Source: Dysidea avara (Eukaryota > Porifera > Demospongiae > Dictyoceratida > Dysideidae). Taken from it: a stretch of DNA of 64,000 bases. The stretch is from assembly GCF_963678975.1 (NCBI RefSeq), contig NC_089274.1, positions 2,902,001 to 2,966,000 on the forward strand, written 5' to 3'. The notes beneath the pieces are model-generated. The model was not told where the DNA came from. It was given only the letters and a program-made list of their open reading frames with translations, and searched no databases. Positions 23,601-34,160 of the stretch are shown one piece after another (position 1 is the stretch's first letter; each line of letters opens with the position of its first letter). A program made the position numbers and the translations under genes.

Positions 23601-26600
23601 ACTTGATTTGCAGCCTGTTTACAAGTGGTCGAAGGTGCTGGGTTCAAGCAACTAATGAATTATATTGAGTCTGCATATGTAGTGCCATCACGCACACATA
23701 TTACATCTATTTGTCGCAAACAGTTTTATGCCATTAAGGAGGAACTATCCAAAGTACTCCTAGTGTAGCATTGACAACTGATATCATAAAGTTGGGTTGT
23801 TAAGCGCATACGCTTATAATTTTTGGAAAAGACTTTTTGTAAAAATCATACTATCTGTTAGGTGCATACGCCTAATAAATAATTATGGTGAGTGTAACAT
23901 GGAATCACTACGTTGTAATAGAGTAGTTAATAGTTTGTACCAGTCACTACGCCAGTGTGTAAGGATATTTGACTCCATTTTCGGGTGAATTCCTTCGTGA
24001 TGAATGAAATTATCACTATCCAGATGACTGATTTGCCGTATACATAGCGAAGAGAGACCTCAAGGGAGACGCAAGCGCTTGAGGAGACATTAATTTTTCA
24101 GTACTTTCAGCTTTTCTTGCCGTTTCTTGCTGTGTGTAGCTCTATCGTCGCATTTTGCCATGTGTGCTTATCATCCATGGTTAATTACAAGAAATGTGTA
24201 TGCGCTTAACAAATAATATGCGCTTAACAGAAATATGCGCTTAACGACCCGACTCTACGGTATCTGGACAAGTAGAACAGTTCAAGCCTGCATCACAGTT
24301 ACTGTCCACTTTCTTACTGAAAATTGGATGCTAGACAGTAAAGTGCTGGTAACTCGTGAAATGACAGAACGACACACCGGTGTTCACAATGCTCAAAGTC
24401 TGTGAGAAACAGCAAAGGATTGGAATATTGACAATATAGTGGTTGCTGTGGTGCATGACAATGCATCCAACATGGTGCCCACTTCTGATTTGTTTGAAGA
24501 TTGAAGTGATTTACCTTGTTTTGGACACACACTCAGTCACTGCTGGGTTAGAGATACACAGCATTAGTGGAGTTTGTAAAAAAATTGTTGCACACTTCAA
24601 GTACAGTGTTGTGGCAATAACAGCACTACACAAACGACAGGGAGCCCTGAATCTTCCTCAGCCCAGTCTCCTACAAGAAGTCTCAACAAGGAGGAGCTCT
24701 ACCTACTTTATGTACGAGCTACTAACTGAACAACGATGGGCTGTGTATGGAGTAATTCATGACGATATGGTAACTCACCTGAAAAAAAGATACTTGGATC
24801 TAACATCTGACCAATGGGACCTGCTTTCACAATTACTGGTAGTACCTAAGGATCTACAGGTAGCTACAAAAGCTTTGTCTTTAGAGCAAAATGTATCCTC
24901 ATCATTGATCTATCCAGTTATTCATGGGTTGATAAACTGCCACCTGAAGGCTGACACTACTGATCTGCCAACCATTAAAAGGTTTAAAGAAACTGTGATA
25001 TCAACTAGAAGATTGCTTTTCTTTTGATCTTGAAAACATAGTAATTCTTGCAGGTGCAGTTGATGCAAGATACAAAGATTTGGACTTTTCGAAGAGTGAA
25101 GAGAGGGAAGAAGTTAAGAAAGTTTTATTGGAAAAGATAGCAATAATTTAAGAGAGTTGTGAAGCTGAGATGACTACAAGGCTTATTAGAGAAGAAACAG
25201 AAGAGCCAAATCCAAAGAAGAAAGACAAGAAGGAAACAGCTATATGTCATTTTTACTGGGAACTACTACTAACTCTGTACTCTTTACAGATGAAGACAAA
25301 TCAGGAAAGGCTGAACTTGAATGATTTAAAAGAGAACCACAGCTACACCATAATGAATGTGCATTATTATGGTGGAGATCAAACCAAGAACGGTTTCCTA
25401 TAGTAGCAGAAGTAGCCCGTAAACTGCTGTGTGTACCTGCAACTTCGGTCCATCAGAAAGGATCTTTTCCACTGCTGGTTTGATTGTTAGTAACCTTAGG
25501 AGCAGCCTGAAACCAGAAAACACTGACATGTTAATTTTTCAAAACAAAAACTTAAAGTGATGTTCATTATGTGTGGTATAAGTTTTGTTTTGAAATAAAA
25601 GACAAGTTTGTTTTAATAAAGATTTTTGATTACGCAATCAACTATCTGTAGGATATCCGGATAAAATTTGTTCAGGATATCTGGATATGTAAAATTACTA
25701 TCCGTTTCAGCTCTAGTAGGTATGCACATACAAATGGATAAGTGCAATGCGAAGACTATGTCTGGGCCTAGAAGCAAATATATGCATCTACAACTTATAC
25801 TGAAAGCTGAGAGCTCCTGGATCTGGCCTACGACAGTAAACTAGGGTGGATCTCTACAATTACATAACTGCATTAGATTTATAGAGCATTTGTACAACAG
25901 TGCATTGTCTATAATACTTATACAGTAGCGTGCTAGCATTGCGAAGACCATGTTTGGGCCTAGAAGCTAAGACTACTGTACAGAACAACATTAGGTACAA
26001 AAATTAACTATTGTATAGATGTAAAAGTATATTTTAAAAATGTCCGTGTCTGCATCTGTGTCTGCCCATATCTGCCTTTTCCAACTACCTCTCAGCTGGA
26101 ACCAGAAAGCACACACTTATGAGTTAAGTTAATTACACTTGAACCTTTACAGTACTACAGCAGCTGTTGTGAATGACACTGACAGTCACTTTCTTAAGTT
26201 GTCTGTAAGTTAATCGTTGAGTAGAGACTAAAATCATTTTGTCTGTGTAAAAAGACAAGTAGTCTAGTTCCATATCAAGCTTTCATGTGGTTCTGCCGTT
26301 CAACTAATTCTACTCAAGATACATACAGGATATGGCTACTGCCACAGGGAAAGCAAAAAATAATACTGACAAGTTATTGTGAAGGAAGATGATTTGCTCC
26401 ATATTTTCGGGGAAAATGGAAACCTTCACGATCCTGCTATATACTGCATGTTCTATCAGGGTACATCAACAGGGTTTTTGATAAGTATTCCGACTCTGAA
26501 CCAAACTGGCCCACCCCAGACATCTACTGCTCCACCAGTAGTGGGTCAATCAGCTTAAGTTTGATGTGTGTTAGTCACAAAGCTGAACTAGTGCTAAGAA

Positions 26601-29600
26601 AATTGAAGTAGAAGCCATGGTATGTGTGCTTTGTGAATGCCTACTGTGGAAAGCCAAAAGGCAAGTGTCAGGACAGAGCAAAGTAAACTACAAAACATCA
26701 AGTCTGTACCATTAGAGTTACACACTTGTCTCAAGACATTAGTTAGTAAGTCAGTTAGTAGAAATTCCATAGAAATTTATCAGAAGTGCTTTAGGTCAGT
26801 CACTCTGAAGGCATGTTTGGCTGACTGAGTACTGACAAGTTATTGTGAAGGAACTGGTTTTAGTCAAACCTTCATCATCCCTACTACAGGTGTGCACAGT
26901 ACAGTACTACACATATAACAGTACAGCAGTACTACTGTACTGTATATAATAATTTTTTTAATTGAAACTGAAGGTATTCAAATGATCACAAATCCAACAG
27001 CACAACTTACCATTTGTTGATGCTGCTGCCAGTTTCAGTTGCTCATTGCAACATGACACTCCCTCACTCAGGTCCACCACGCCTGCTCAAATCCAATGAT
27101 GACTTATGTACAATGCACACATAATGACATACCAATCATTTCATCCTGCATGGTGGTGACGTTGATGTTTGGCTCTTCATAATATAAACCTGAAACAGTC
27201 TCCAGATGAGGTAAGCCATTGGGCTCTTCATGTAACAACTCTGGAGTGCTCCCATGGTGGGTTTGCGAGCTACTGTCATCTGCTAGAAACACATGATCGT
27301 ACTCTAAAAAGTGAGAATGTGCAAGTTACACAGTAAAGTGGTATGGTCAATTGCTTACCAGCATCTGTAGCATGGCTTGCAATGCTCAAGTGTTCAGAAT
27401 CAGACAGGTTCTCTTCATTGCTTACAAAGAGATTCCCAGTAAATTCTTCATCCACACCTGCTTCACCTCCATCATTATCGCCATCATCAACAAAAGCAGC
27501 TAAACCTCCTGGATTTGGTACAAGCAGACTGACAATACAGTTGGGAACACTTTCCAAGGGTGTGTGTGTGTGTGTGTGTGTGTGGGGGGGGGGGGGGAGG
27601 GTTGTAAAGATGTTAGGGTAAAATATTCATACACATCATTACAGCACTTGATAAGTAGGTAGAAACCGACAAAATTTCATGAGTAGAACATTAATTCACA
27701 AAGCTTCCGCTTCCCTTTAAAAATATTGCAAAGTCATTTACGTAGCTTATACAAATTATTTATTGCCAAAACAACTTTCATATAAATTAGTTGTTTAGTC
27801 ACCTTAAACTATAAGTAAAACATTGTTACAAGAAGCCATAGAGGCACTAGTGTTATGTATTTGGTACAAGTACTAGTACAAGGGTGTATCTCCCCCATGG
27901 TGCAGGAGTTGTGTGCATTTTCAGCTTCAAATTATAGTGACCAAAGATTCTATTAGAACTTACCTGTCCTGCTGTGGCTAAATCCACCCACTCAGATTTC
28001 CATTATTAGACAAGCATAAGGAAAAATTAAGAATTGTAAGTATGATTAGAGATCATAGAAAAAAAGGAGGGAAAAATTAGGGATTACTAGTATGGCGACC
28101 TCCCTTGTTTCCCTACTTTTTTTCTATGATCCCTATATAATCGAACTTGAAATTCCTAATTTTTTTTGTTTGTTACTTTTTTTGTAACATTATTACAATG
28201 ACCCATGCATATAGCATCAAAGAAAGGATGGCACCGGAGTTAATGTTTTCGTCTCAACGCGCACCCCAGCTATCAATTACTAACTCAAAAGTGAAGTGGC
28301 CAGTACGCTTCACTTCAACCATGCTCAGCCTGTTACACAGTGCTACAAATGAAGAACAGTAGAAGCACCTCTACAATAAAATCCAGCACCACAAAAAATA
28401 CAGATGAATTGCAAACTCGAAAGTGAAGTGGCCATTGTGCTTTGCTTTCACCTAGCTATGTTCAGCCCGTTACACAGCGTACAAACGAAGAACAGTATGA
28501 GAAGCATCTCTGCATTTAATCCAGTTGCTACAGAAATATGGGCGATAAGCATAATAGCCAACACAGCCACACGGAAGCCGCATAGCACTACCGCAAATCA
28601 CTACCTTGTGTAGTCAGCAAAATGAACTGGAACACAAAGGAGGACAAAGGCAAGTCCATGATGTGTGTATTGCAAGTACTGTGGTGGGTAAAAAGACACA
28701 TCTTGGGATGAAGAGACATCGAACAGTGAAGAAATCAAGCCTGTAGGCTTATTCACTGTCGAGGTATGCTTGGCTGGAGGCATTAGTTAGTTAATCAGTC
28801 AGTCAGTATAAAATTCAGTTAAATATATATATATGTTACTGAATTTGACAAAACCCGGCTTCAACGCACAAAGCTTCGTTAGGAGATATGGTGATTTTAA
28901 GTAATCATTGTGTAATAACTTCCCAGTGCCTACAGCTGTGCAAACAAAATTTGCACCAAGTATGCATCTATTTACTAGCTATCACTGAGTGGGTGTATAC
29001 ATTTCTGATACCCAAAATTAGCCCTGTTTTGGGCAGCTTTTCTCGAGCGGGTAATAATATCACAGGTGGTGGTAATAGGGTGGGGGGCGGTGGGTGGGCT
29101 TAATATAGGGGTATAAAATGAAGCAAGAAGACGATTAGAATCCAGAGGCCAAGTTTGGGCTCTCCATGGCCCTCCATGGCCCTCAAATCACTCCAAATTG
29201 ACTGAGAACACTATTGGCGAGCTCTCTGTGAAGTCCCAGCTCACTACACACCATTATCACAAAGCCATGGCCATTCAATGGCACCAATCTCCCACTCGTG
29301 GCTTTGACAGGGTCGGAAGAAAGCTGCCACAGAAACCAGACTTGCCAGTCCTGAAGAAAGTACAGTGTGGAATATGATAGTGTATTAGGCCAGCAATCCA
29401 TTTCTGGTAAAAACGTAAGTTTGATTTTGTGTGTGTGGAAGCCTTGTCATGTGAAATCCGGTCACATATATAGTTCCTCACAAACTTTTTGGAAGGGTTG
29501 ACATTTTTGGGCTTGGCTGTGCCTAACCAATGCTGCCAAGCTGTCATGAAGGGAAATTGAGGCTGGTTTTAAGCCCAATTCTTCATGATTCCTAACATAC

Positions 29601-30879
29601 AGTACTACTGTAGTGTATGACGAGAAGCTAATAATTCAGTTCATTATAGGTATGGCATTAACAACACAAATTATATATTTACAACAAGTAGAAACTGTAT
29701 AAGTCTGAACAACTCACCAGGTACATACTCTAAAAGGTCAAAGTTCATAGTAGCATTCATCACAATTTGGTCATTTGTGACAACAAGGTGTTGTTTGAAG
29801 GTGCCGCCTAATCTCAAGCCGATAAGAGAGTGAACTCTTTTGGACATATCTGACTCATATTTGCTGAAGTCTACATCACAAATTGACCTTAGAGGTGACT
29901 TGTCAATGAGGACTACATCAGGATCCTTGTGTTCAAGGTCTAGTGATTTAGTTTTGGCAGCCAAGAGATCTTCTAGAGTTTGAATATCACCATCATCTTG
30001 ACTAACTAAACCCTCAGATAGAAGAACCTTTAATTTACTAAGTGTAACTTCAACATCAGATTTAACTGTAATATCACTAGAAACAATTTCTTCAGTTGTG
30101 GTTGATGAAAATAGTTCCTCAAATGGACCACCTAGCTCCTCTAGTAATGATATTAGTGAGCTTGGTTCTTCTTCATCAACAGAGGTGCCATTTTTGTTTA
30201 AATCAGTACCAGGAAAGCCCTTAGAAAAATTAATCCTATTGGTGACATGACGTTCTTGTCTTGTGCGAAATGTTGAAGTATTAGTAGATTTAAGTGCAAC
30301 ATTCTCAGATTTACTTGATTTTAATAGCCCCTTCTCAGACTTTTTTCCATCTGACTGCTGCAAGACCTTTCTCCGTTGCAACGTTCTCTTTTGTGGATGT
30401 TCCTGTGCCAATTCAAGCATTTTGTTCGAGTCATATTCTGAAATTCTTGCAGCCTCTTCTAATGATTTGGAATGATCTTTACCATTAGTAACGTCTTTGT
30501 CATAATCAGTTACACAAGAAGAATCACTGTGATTGGTAGATAAGCTGCAGTCAACATCACTTCTTTCTTCAGACTGGGAAAGATTATCAACAGGGTTTGG
30601 AGGAGACTGTAAATCATTGGATGTCTCTGAGACAGAGTTATAAGTGCTCGGAAAAGATTCTAAACTATTTGAGATACCAGAAAAGCTTGATAAAGGACTA
30701 GAAATGATTGAAACATAATTAGAATTGGTACTTGTACTAGGAATAGAATTGTCGGAGCTACTACTTGACATGGATTGTAAGTCATTATCACTGTTACCCC
30801 ATATCGACAAGGTTTCTTCACTTTGGCTACTACTATCATATTCAATATTAGATGAGCTATCATCATCATCAGCCATCAT
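17675..30879 (-). CDS. Gene B: unknown 9-exon protein, paralogue of gene A
   Basis: Exons in gene order: 30879-29718, 27508-27359, 27303-27133, 27082-27011, 20714-20164, 20113-19901, 19852-19765, 19712-19399, 17770-17675. All are GT-AG with matching phases; the coding sum is 2817 nt (938 aa). Exon 1 starts MMADDDDSSS and is a long Ser/Asp-rich, probably disordered region of about 250 residues, followed by a more ordered part with SLLEELGGPFEELF. Exon 5 is hydrophobic-patterned (PTVVLNLEIVCEEE, LPLEFLRNDTLV) and corresponds to exon 3 of gene A. Exon 6 has the DLIRTHQRELF motif. The last exon starts ITCEAVQET. The introns hold a hAT transposon, a Harbinger-type MITE and two copies of a composite repeat. 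No signal peptide or membrane span seen. Function unknown. The 6.3-kb intron 4 could hide further exons, although the phases match without them. Confidence 0.75.
18400..19330 (+). repeat. Composite dispersed repeat with terminal hairpin
   Basis: Degenerate repeats of a unit containing GATTGCAGAGGCACTTCTAC (near 18580 and 18955) lead into TATGCATGGGTTCAC and then a palindromic hairpin at about 19165-19316 (AGAAAAATTAGGAATTG against AAAATTCCTAATTTTCCC). The same order occurs reverse-complemented at 28012-28560, and part of it at 59280-59720. It lies in the last intron of gene B. Within it, 18674-18898 looks like another small element with the end CAGTGGACCCTCAATTATCTG. Confidence 0.55.
21045..21561. 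mobile_element. PIF/Harbinger-type MITE, TTA target duplication
   Basis: 517 bp. The ends TAGTGCGTTTACACTAG and CTAGTGTAAACGCACTA are perfect inverted repeats of 17 bp, followed inward by GTACGG/ACGGTACAGCACGG palindromic blocks. The trinucleotide TTA flanks both sides (21042-21044 and 21562-21564), the target type known for PIF/Harbinger elements. No transposase inside. It lies in intron 4 of gene B. Confidence 0.8.
22631..22895 (+). pseudogene. Transposon ORF remnant
   Basis: An open stretch reads GGMADQAIVFYKRLASLIS, then CCLSFSLLRSAIRCLCGSRS and stops. After one stop, RENPVAAVDLI follows. The block L-FSLLRSAI-C-RGSRS resembles a conserved C-terminal segment found in transposon-encoded proteins of invertebrates, but I cannot assign the element type. 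Both flanks are lost. Confidence 0.45.
23236..25558 (+). pseudogene. hAT transposase with BED zinc finger, broken
   Basis: The N-terminal part (23236-23544) has a BED finger: VWEYFDEP, then CKLCD, then GGGMSNLKSHLQAKHP (C-X2-C and H-X-H ligands). The catalytic part appears as LTTD before the nested insertion, then ENWMLDSKVL, VVHDNASNM, CFGHTLS and ITALHKRQGAL. The C-terminal dimerisation region reads VPSERIFSTAG, then LRSSLKPENTDMLIF, diagnostic of hAT. Several stops, frameshifts and a 475-bp insertion make it non-functional. Confidence 0.88.
23786..24260. mobile_element. MITE nested in the hAT transposase
   Basis: 475 bp inserted between GATATC and TGGACA of the transposase reading frame. 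The ends share GGGTTGTTAAGCGCATA and (reverse complement) GGGTCGTTAAGCGCATA, and the TTAAGCGCATA word is repeated three times near the right end. TATC flanks both sides (23782-23785 and 24261-24264), a probable 4-bp target duplication. Confidence 0.72.
25724..27010. other. Intron 4 of gene B, remaining part
   Basis: No exon seen. The block GCGAAGACTATGTCTGGGCCTAG near 25748 recurs as GCGAAGACCATGTTTGGGCCTAG near 25940, a local direct duplication around the hAT insertion site. GTGAAGGAA blocks recur near 26380 and 26850. Confidence 0.35.
27560..27600. repeat. (TG)n then G-run simple repeat
   Basis: About 12 TG units run into about 14 consecutive G residues. It lies just upstream of exon 2 of gene B. 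Confidence 0.9.
28012..28600 (-). repeat. Composite repeat, second copy, opposite orientation
   Basis: A hairpin at 28018-28165 (GGAAAAATTAAGAATTG against AATTCCTAATTTTTT) is followed by the reverse complement of the unit seen at 18400-19160, including TGACCCATGCATA and a directly repeated block GTGAAGTGGCC (28292 and 28425). It lies in intron 1 of gene B. Confidence 0.55.
28601..29717. other. Intron 1 of gene B, remaining part
   Basis: A GGTGGGTGGG-rich stretch near 29070-29100 and repeated CCATGGCCCTC words near 29167 suggest another interspersed repeat. Open frames on the minus strand near 29275-29547 have no recognisable motif. Confidence 0.3.
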
Positions 30880-31691
30880 TTGTGATCAGATCTATAAAAC
30901 ATACTATATTAATTAAACACGGTAATATGACAATATGCAAATGTAAGCATAGCATAAAACAATTTTAAAAATTGTGAGCACAGATTTTTGATGCTAACAA
31001 GAACTTCTCATGTACAATTAATACACAAAATGATCTAAAATGCCATAAAGAATGACTAGTAGTGACTTTCAAGTGACTCAGGAAACCACCTTTGAATTTT
31101 TAGATCATTAATAGCAGGAACAGAACACACCACAGTACAAAAGTAGTGAACAACATCCAATGCAGAAACAATTTAGAGTTCCTTAGGGAAAGATTTAGAG
31201 AAATGATTTGATCCCACTTTGTAAAAAGGGTTGAGATACTCTAATGGAGAAGTTACGTGTGTTAATTTCAATTTGGATGGTCCACATTTATATTATTCTG
31301 TACAGTATGTCAAACGGAAATGGAAAACCCTGAAATTCAATACTCCATACCATTTTCCAACAATAAAGTTGAAAAATTTTGTAAGCTAACAATAATAGTT
31401 CTGCATTTTTGACCTCAGAGATCCTGTATTTATATCACATGGGCATGCAAGATGTATCCTCAATACTCTTGAGTGTAGTTAGGAATCAAATTATTACTCT
31501 GACTGTTCAATTTGTTGAATTTTGAACCTTTAAATGTCCCAAGATCTCTGTGGCAGGGAGTGCTGCTTCAGTTACTGACCACTACTGTTGGAACGTAATA
31601 TCCTTTCTTGTGTTTGTACATCACATCAGAGCCACACCTGAGATTGTATGTCCTCCACAAGACTACATTATATGCTACACACATACATGTA
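30880..31691. other. 5' flank of gene B
   Basis: The minus-strand sequence just before the start codon has TTTATAG at about 30890, a possible acceptor, so a 5' UTR intron may exist. No core promoter is evident. The rest is AT-rich without exons. Confidence 0.3.
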
Positions 31692-31699
31692 CACACAAG

Positions 31700-32057
31700 T
31701 AGGGTCGGGCGATATTGAAAAAAGTGCACCATGATATATCATGGATGTATTACCACGATATTCGATATCACATGCAAATTAGAAAAACGATGTAATATTA
31801 ATAAATACAATGACTTGTATTGTGTGTATTGTTGTATCCATCCCAAAACAATCCTAAAACTATAAAATTACACACAACCATATATTAAATGTAATTTGCT
31901 ACATTTGTAAGACAGCTACATCAATGGTAAGCAAGCAATATATCATGGTATATCATGAAGTCAATATATCACGATGTGTAAAAATAGCTTCAATACAGTT
32001 ATCATCTCATACTTTTATCACGACAGCAACGATATATCATCATATTGCCCAACCCTA
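31700..32057. mobile_element. hAT-type MITE, 8-bp target duplication
   Basis: 358 bp. The left end TAGGGTCGGGCGATAT and the right end (reverse complement) TAGGGTTGGGCAATAT match at 14 of 16 bases. CACACAAG flanks both sides exactly (31692-31699 and 32058-32065). The interior repeats ATATATCATG/CATGATATATC words. No transposase. Confidence 0.85.
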
Positions 32058-32099
32058 CACACAAGAGGTGTAAACCTACACGTGCACACGCACACACAC

Positions 32100-32215
32100 A
32101 AAAGAAAATTCTCCAGCAGCCATGCAAACCACAGCTATTGCCATCAAGTGAACCAGCACTGGGATGCCTGGGAAAGTCTTGCACAGGAAAATCCTCCTGG
32201 GACAGACTAATAACC
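32100..32215 (-). repeat. SINE-like repeat fragment
   Basis: On the minus strand this reads CCCAGGAGGATTTTCCTG, then CCCAGTGCTGGTTCACTTG, matching the 3' part of the tRNA-derived repeat at 47611-47930. It lacks the tRNA-like head, so it is a truncated copy. Confidence 0.55.
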
Positions 32216-32831
32216 CACAGAAGGATTGCCCAAGTCTCACAGAGAGGCTGGGGAACCCGAAGTTCCACAGGAATCCCAACACCGCTACATGAGACAAGGA
32301 CAGTTGGGCATTCTCTTCCCAAGTTTATACCAGGTCACCTTATACAGCTGGGTAACCACTTTGCATACATGTATTCCCTGTTGATTGACAGTACCTTATT
32401 ACCCCCTGGCAATGCCAATGCATGGTACAAGTCTTGTTACAGTATTATTAGCCATCCAGAATGATGATGATGCTGCCAGCTGGAGCAATGGTTGTGTTTA
32501 CATTGTCCTCCCTTCAGATACAGAGTCAATGCTACCAAGACTTAGCTTGTTGTTAAGGATTGTGTGTTTGACAATGCTAAACGACATTTTGCAGGTGTCT
32601 AGCTGACATTGGTTGAAGCTTGAGGGCCAGTTAACCTTTTGTAAAGGGACACAAGTCATGGACGATGAATGAGGGTAACTAAATGCTCCAAAGGAAATCT
32701 CTTCCACCCTTCTTTCTGTACCATTGACAGTGTCATTTCAACCTAGCCCAGTAAATATAAACTTTAAGGAGCTGATTTCATCAAATAGAACTACACAGGT
32801 TCCAAAGGGACAATTACCTTTAGTCATGGGA

Positions 32832-33193
32832 TATCATAGTCTCACACAGCCAGACCACCATCTCACCTCCTCTTTTCCTTTGGTCAGCAAAATACAGTAG
32901 GGACTGGTGAATTACCATTGACGAAATTGTTAATTTCCACTGTGGATTTGATTTCATTGGCTACCTGTATGTTGGCATGACAGAACATAAACTTTTCAGC
33001 AAAACTTTGAACAGGACTGATGCTGTTGCTACATAGTATTCGCCAGCAGGCACAACAAGTAACTATGGTAACTGTTCGCTTGCAAATGCAACTTTGTCAA
33101 TGGTAATTCACCACACCCTATGTCACTGACCAATGACATCACAAAGAAAAAAAAGGAAGTGAGATAGTGCATGGTCTGGCCACACAGGACTAA
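32832..33193. mobile_element. Foldback MITE, GTCTCACACAGCCAGACC ends
   Basis: The left arm GTCTCACACAGCCAGACCACC is mirrored by GGTCTGGCCACACAGGAC at the right. Inside, GGTGAATTACCATTGAC mirrors GTCAATGGTAATTCACC. Thus two nested inverted pairs. The same GCATAGCCAGACCA-type end occurs near 51387. Confidence 0.6.
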
Positions 33194-33319
33194 GGATATC
33201 AATGCTTTAGGGCAGCAGGTGGTAGATATTTTTGTGCACTGATGTCTATGGCATGGGCTCCTTCATGGTACAGGGTCTGAGACAACTTTGCCTGTCTCAG
33301 CAGGAAAGAACCTTGGATC

Positions 33320-33840
33320 CATACTATAGTAACCATATTGCTTCTATTGAAAAGATCCAAAGGCGAGCTCTACGTAGGATATTTAATGACTATGATTAGA
33401 GCCATAGTGTATCAGCCATGTTACAAAATCTCAACTGGCCTACCTTGCAATATTGTCATAAAGGATGTGCTTTTCTTTACTATACAAATGTCTTAACAAT
33501 CTTACAGCTCTGGGAATTCCAAGCCACTTTACAAGTATTCATGATTCACCACCAGCAGACATATAATTTTGCCAATATTAAAACAGATGCCTATATACAT
33601 GAACAGTTTTTTTCCGTAAACCATCAGGGAACGGATGCTCTACCCCCACATGTTATAGAATCAACATCAATTGATTTATTTCATGATCAAATAGACAATT
33701 ATTATAATTAATTTGTGCTTACCTTAGTAATTATATAAATATATATATATATATAGATTTTCTTTGTAATTGTCTGGGACAAGCTAGTCCCCTGGGCAAC
33801 ATCAGCAGTGCTGCCGGCCCAGTATCAAATAAATAAAAAC
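33320..33840 (+). pseudogene. LINE 3' end with tail
   Basis: Coding remnant HIASIEKIQRRALRRIFNDY followed by a stop and then LNWPTLQYCHKGCAFLYY, the pattern of the C-terminus of LINE reverse-transcriptase ORFs. The frame ends at 33711. The 3' UTR carries an (AT)n run, a palindromic GGGACAAGCTAGTCCCC hairpin and ends in AAATAAATAAA, a typical LINE tail. It is 5'-truncated. Confidence 0.75.
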
Positions 33841-34039
33841 AGTAAAAGTCCAGAAGGAGTAAAACTGGGCTTTAATAGGATGACCTTATAGCAATTTCAA
33901 GTAACCTGCAAGCTTATGCACAGGCACACAGTACACATGGTAGTACACATGGTAGTACATTAACCACAGTCATCATGTGCAATGTCTGGACATGACAGCA
34001 GCAAGTTCAAGAACCCACTCATAGATCCCAATATGGTTA

Positions 34040-34160
34040 TTACAGATGGAAAATCCATCCCTCCTGGAGAAGACTGAGTATGGCGCTTGACTAGACATTG
34101 GGTGCCCTGCAGTTTGAATCCTGGGGTTGGAGGGATTTTTTTCCTTTCTTTGGTCCATTT
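34040..34160 (-). repeat. tRNA-like SINE fragment
   Basis: The minus strand contains CCCCAGGATTCAAACTGCAG; the plus strand has GCAGTTTGAATCCTGGGG near 34110, which resembles a tRNA B box, after GGCGCTTGACTAGACATTGG. It does not fold into a full tRNA by eye, so it is a tRNA-derived repeat and not a tRNA gene. The orientation is uncertain. Confidence 0.4.

Larger units (their letters stand above)
23146..25715 (+). mobile_element. hAT DNA transposon, dead copy
   Basis: 2570 bp with terminal inverted repeats TAGAGCTGAAATGGATA and (reverse-complemented right end) TAGAGCTGAAACGGATA, one mismatch in 17. The 8-bp word GTAGGTAT flanks both ends exactly (23138-23145 and 25716-25723), the target length typical of hAT. 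Subterminal GGATATCCGGATA motifs occur at both ends. The element carries a broken BED-finger transposase and a nested MITE. It lies in intron 4 of gene B, same strand as the window and opposite to the gene. Confidence 0.93.

Noticed and set aside
24443..25027. A separate cellular gene of 194 codons
   Set aside because: It is the middle of the hAT transposase, between the DNASNM and VPSERIF blocks, within the element ends.
29275..29547. An extra exon of gene B
   Set aside because: Exon 1 joins exon 2 in phase without it, no good acceptor opens it, and nearby words suggest an interspersed repeat.
32045..32464. A 139-codon plus-strand open frame
   Set aside because: It crosses the end of a hAT-type MITE and an antisense SINE fragment, so the frame is accidental.
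34040..34160. A tRNA gene, because of the TTTGAATCC box
   Set aside because: No acceptor stem or cloverleaf can be paired around it; better explained as a tRNA-derived repeat.
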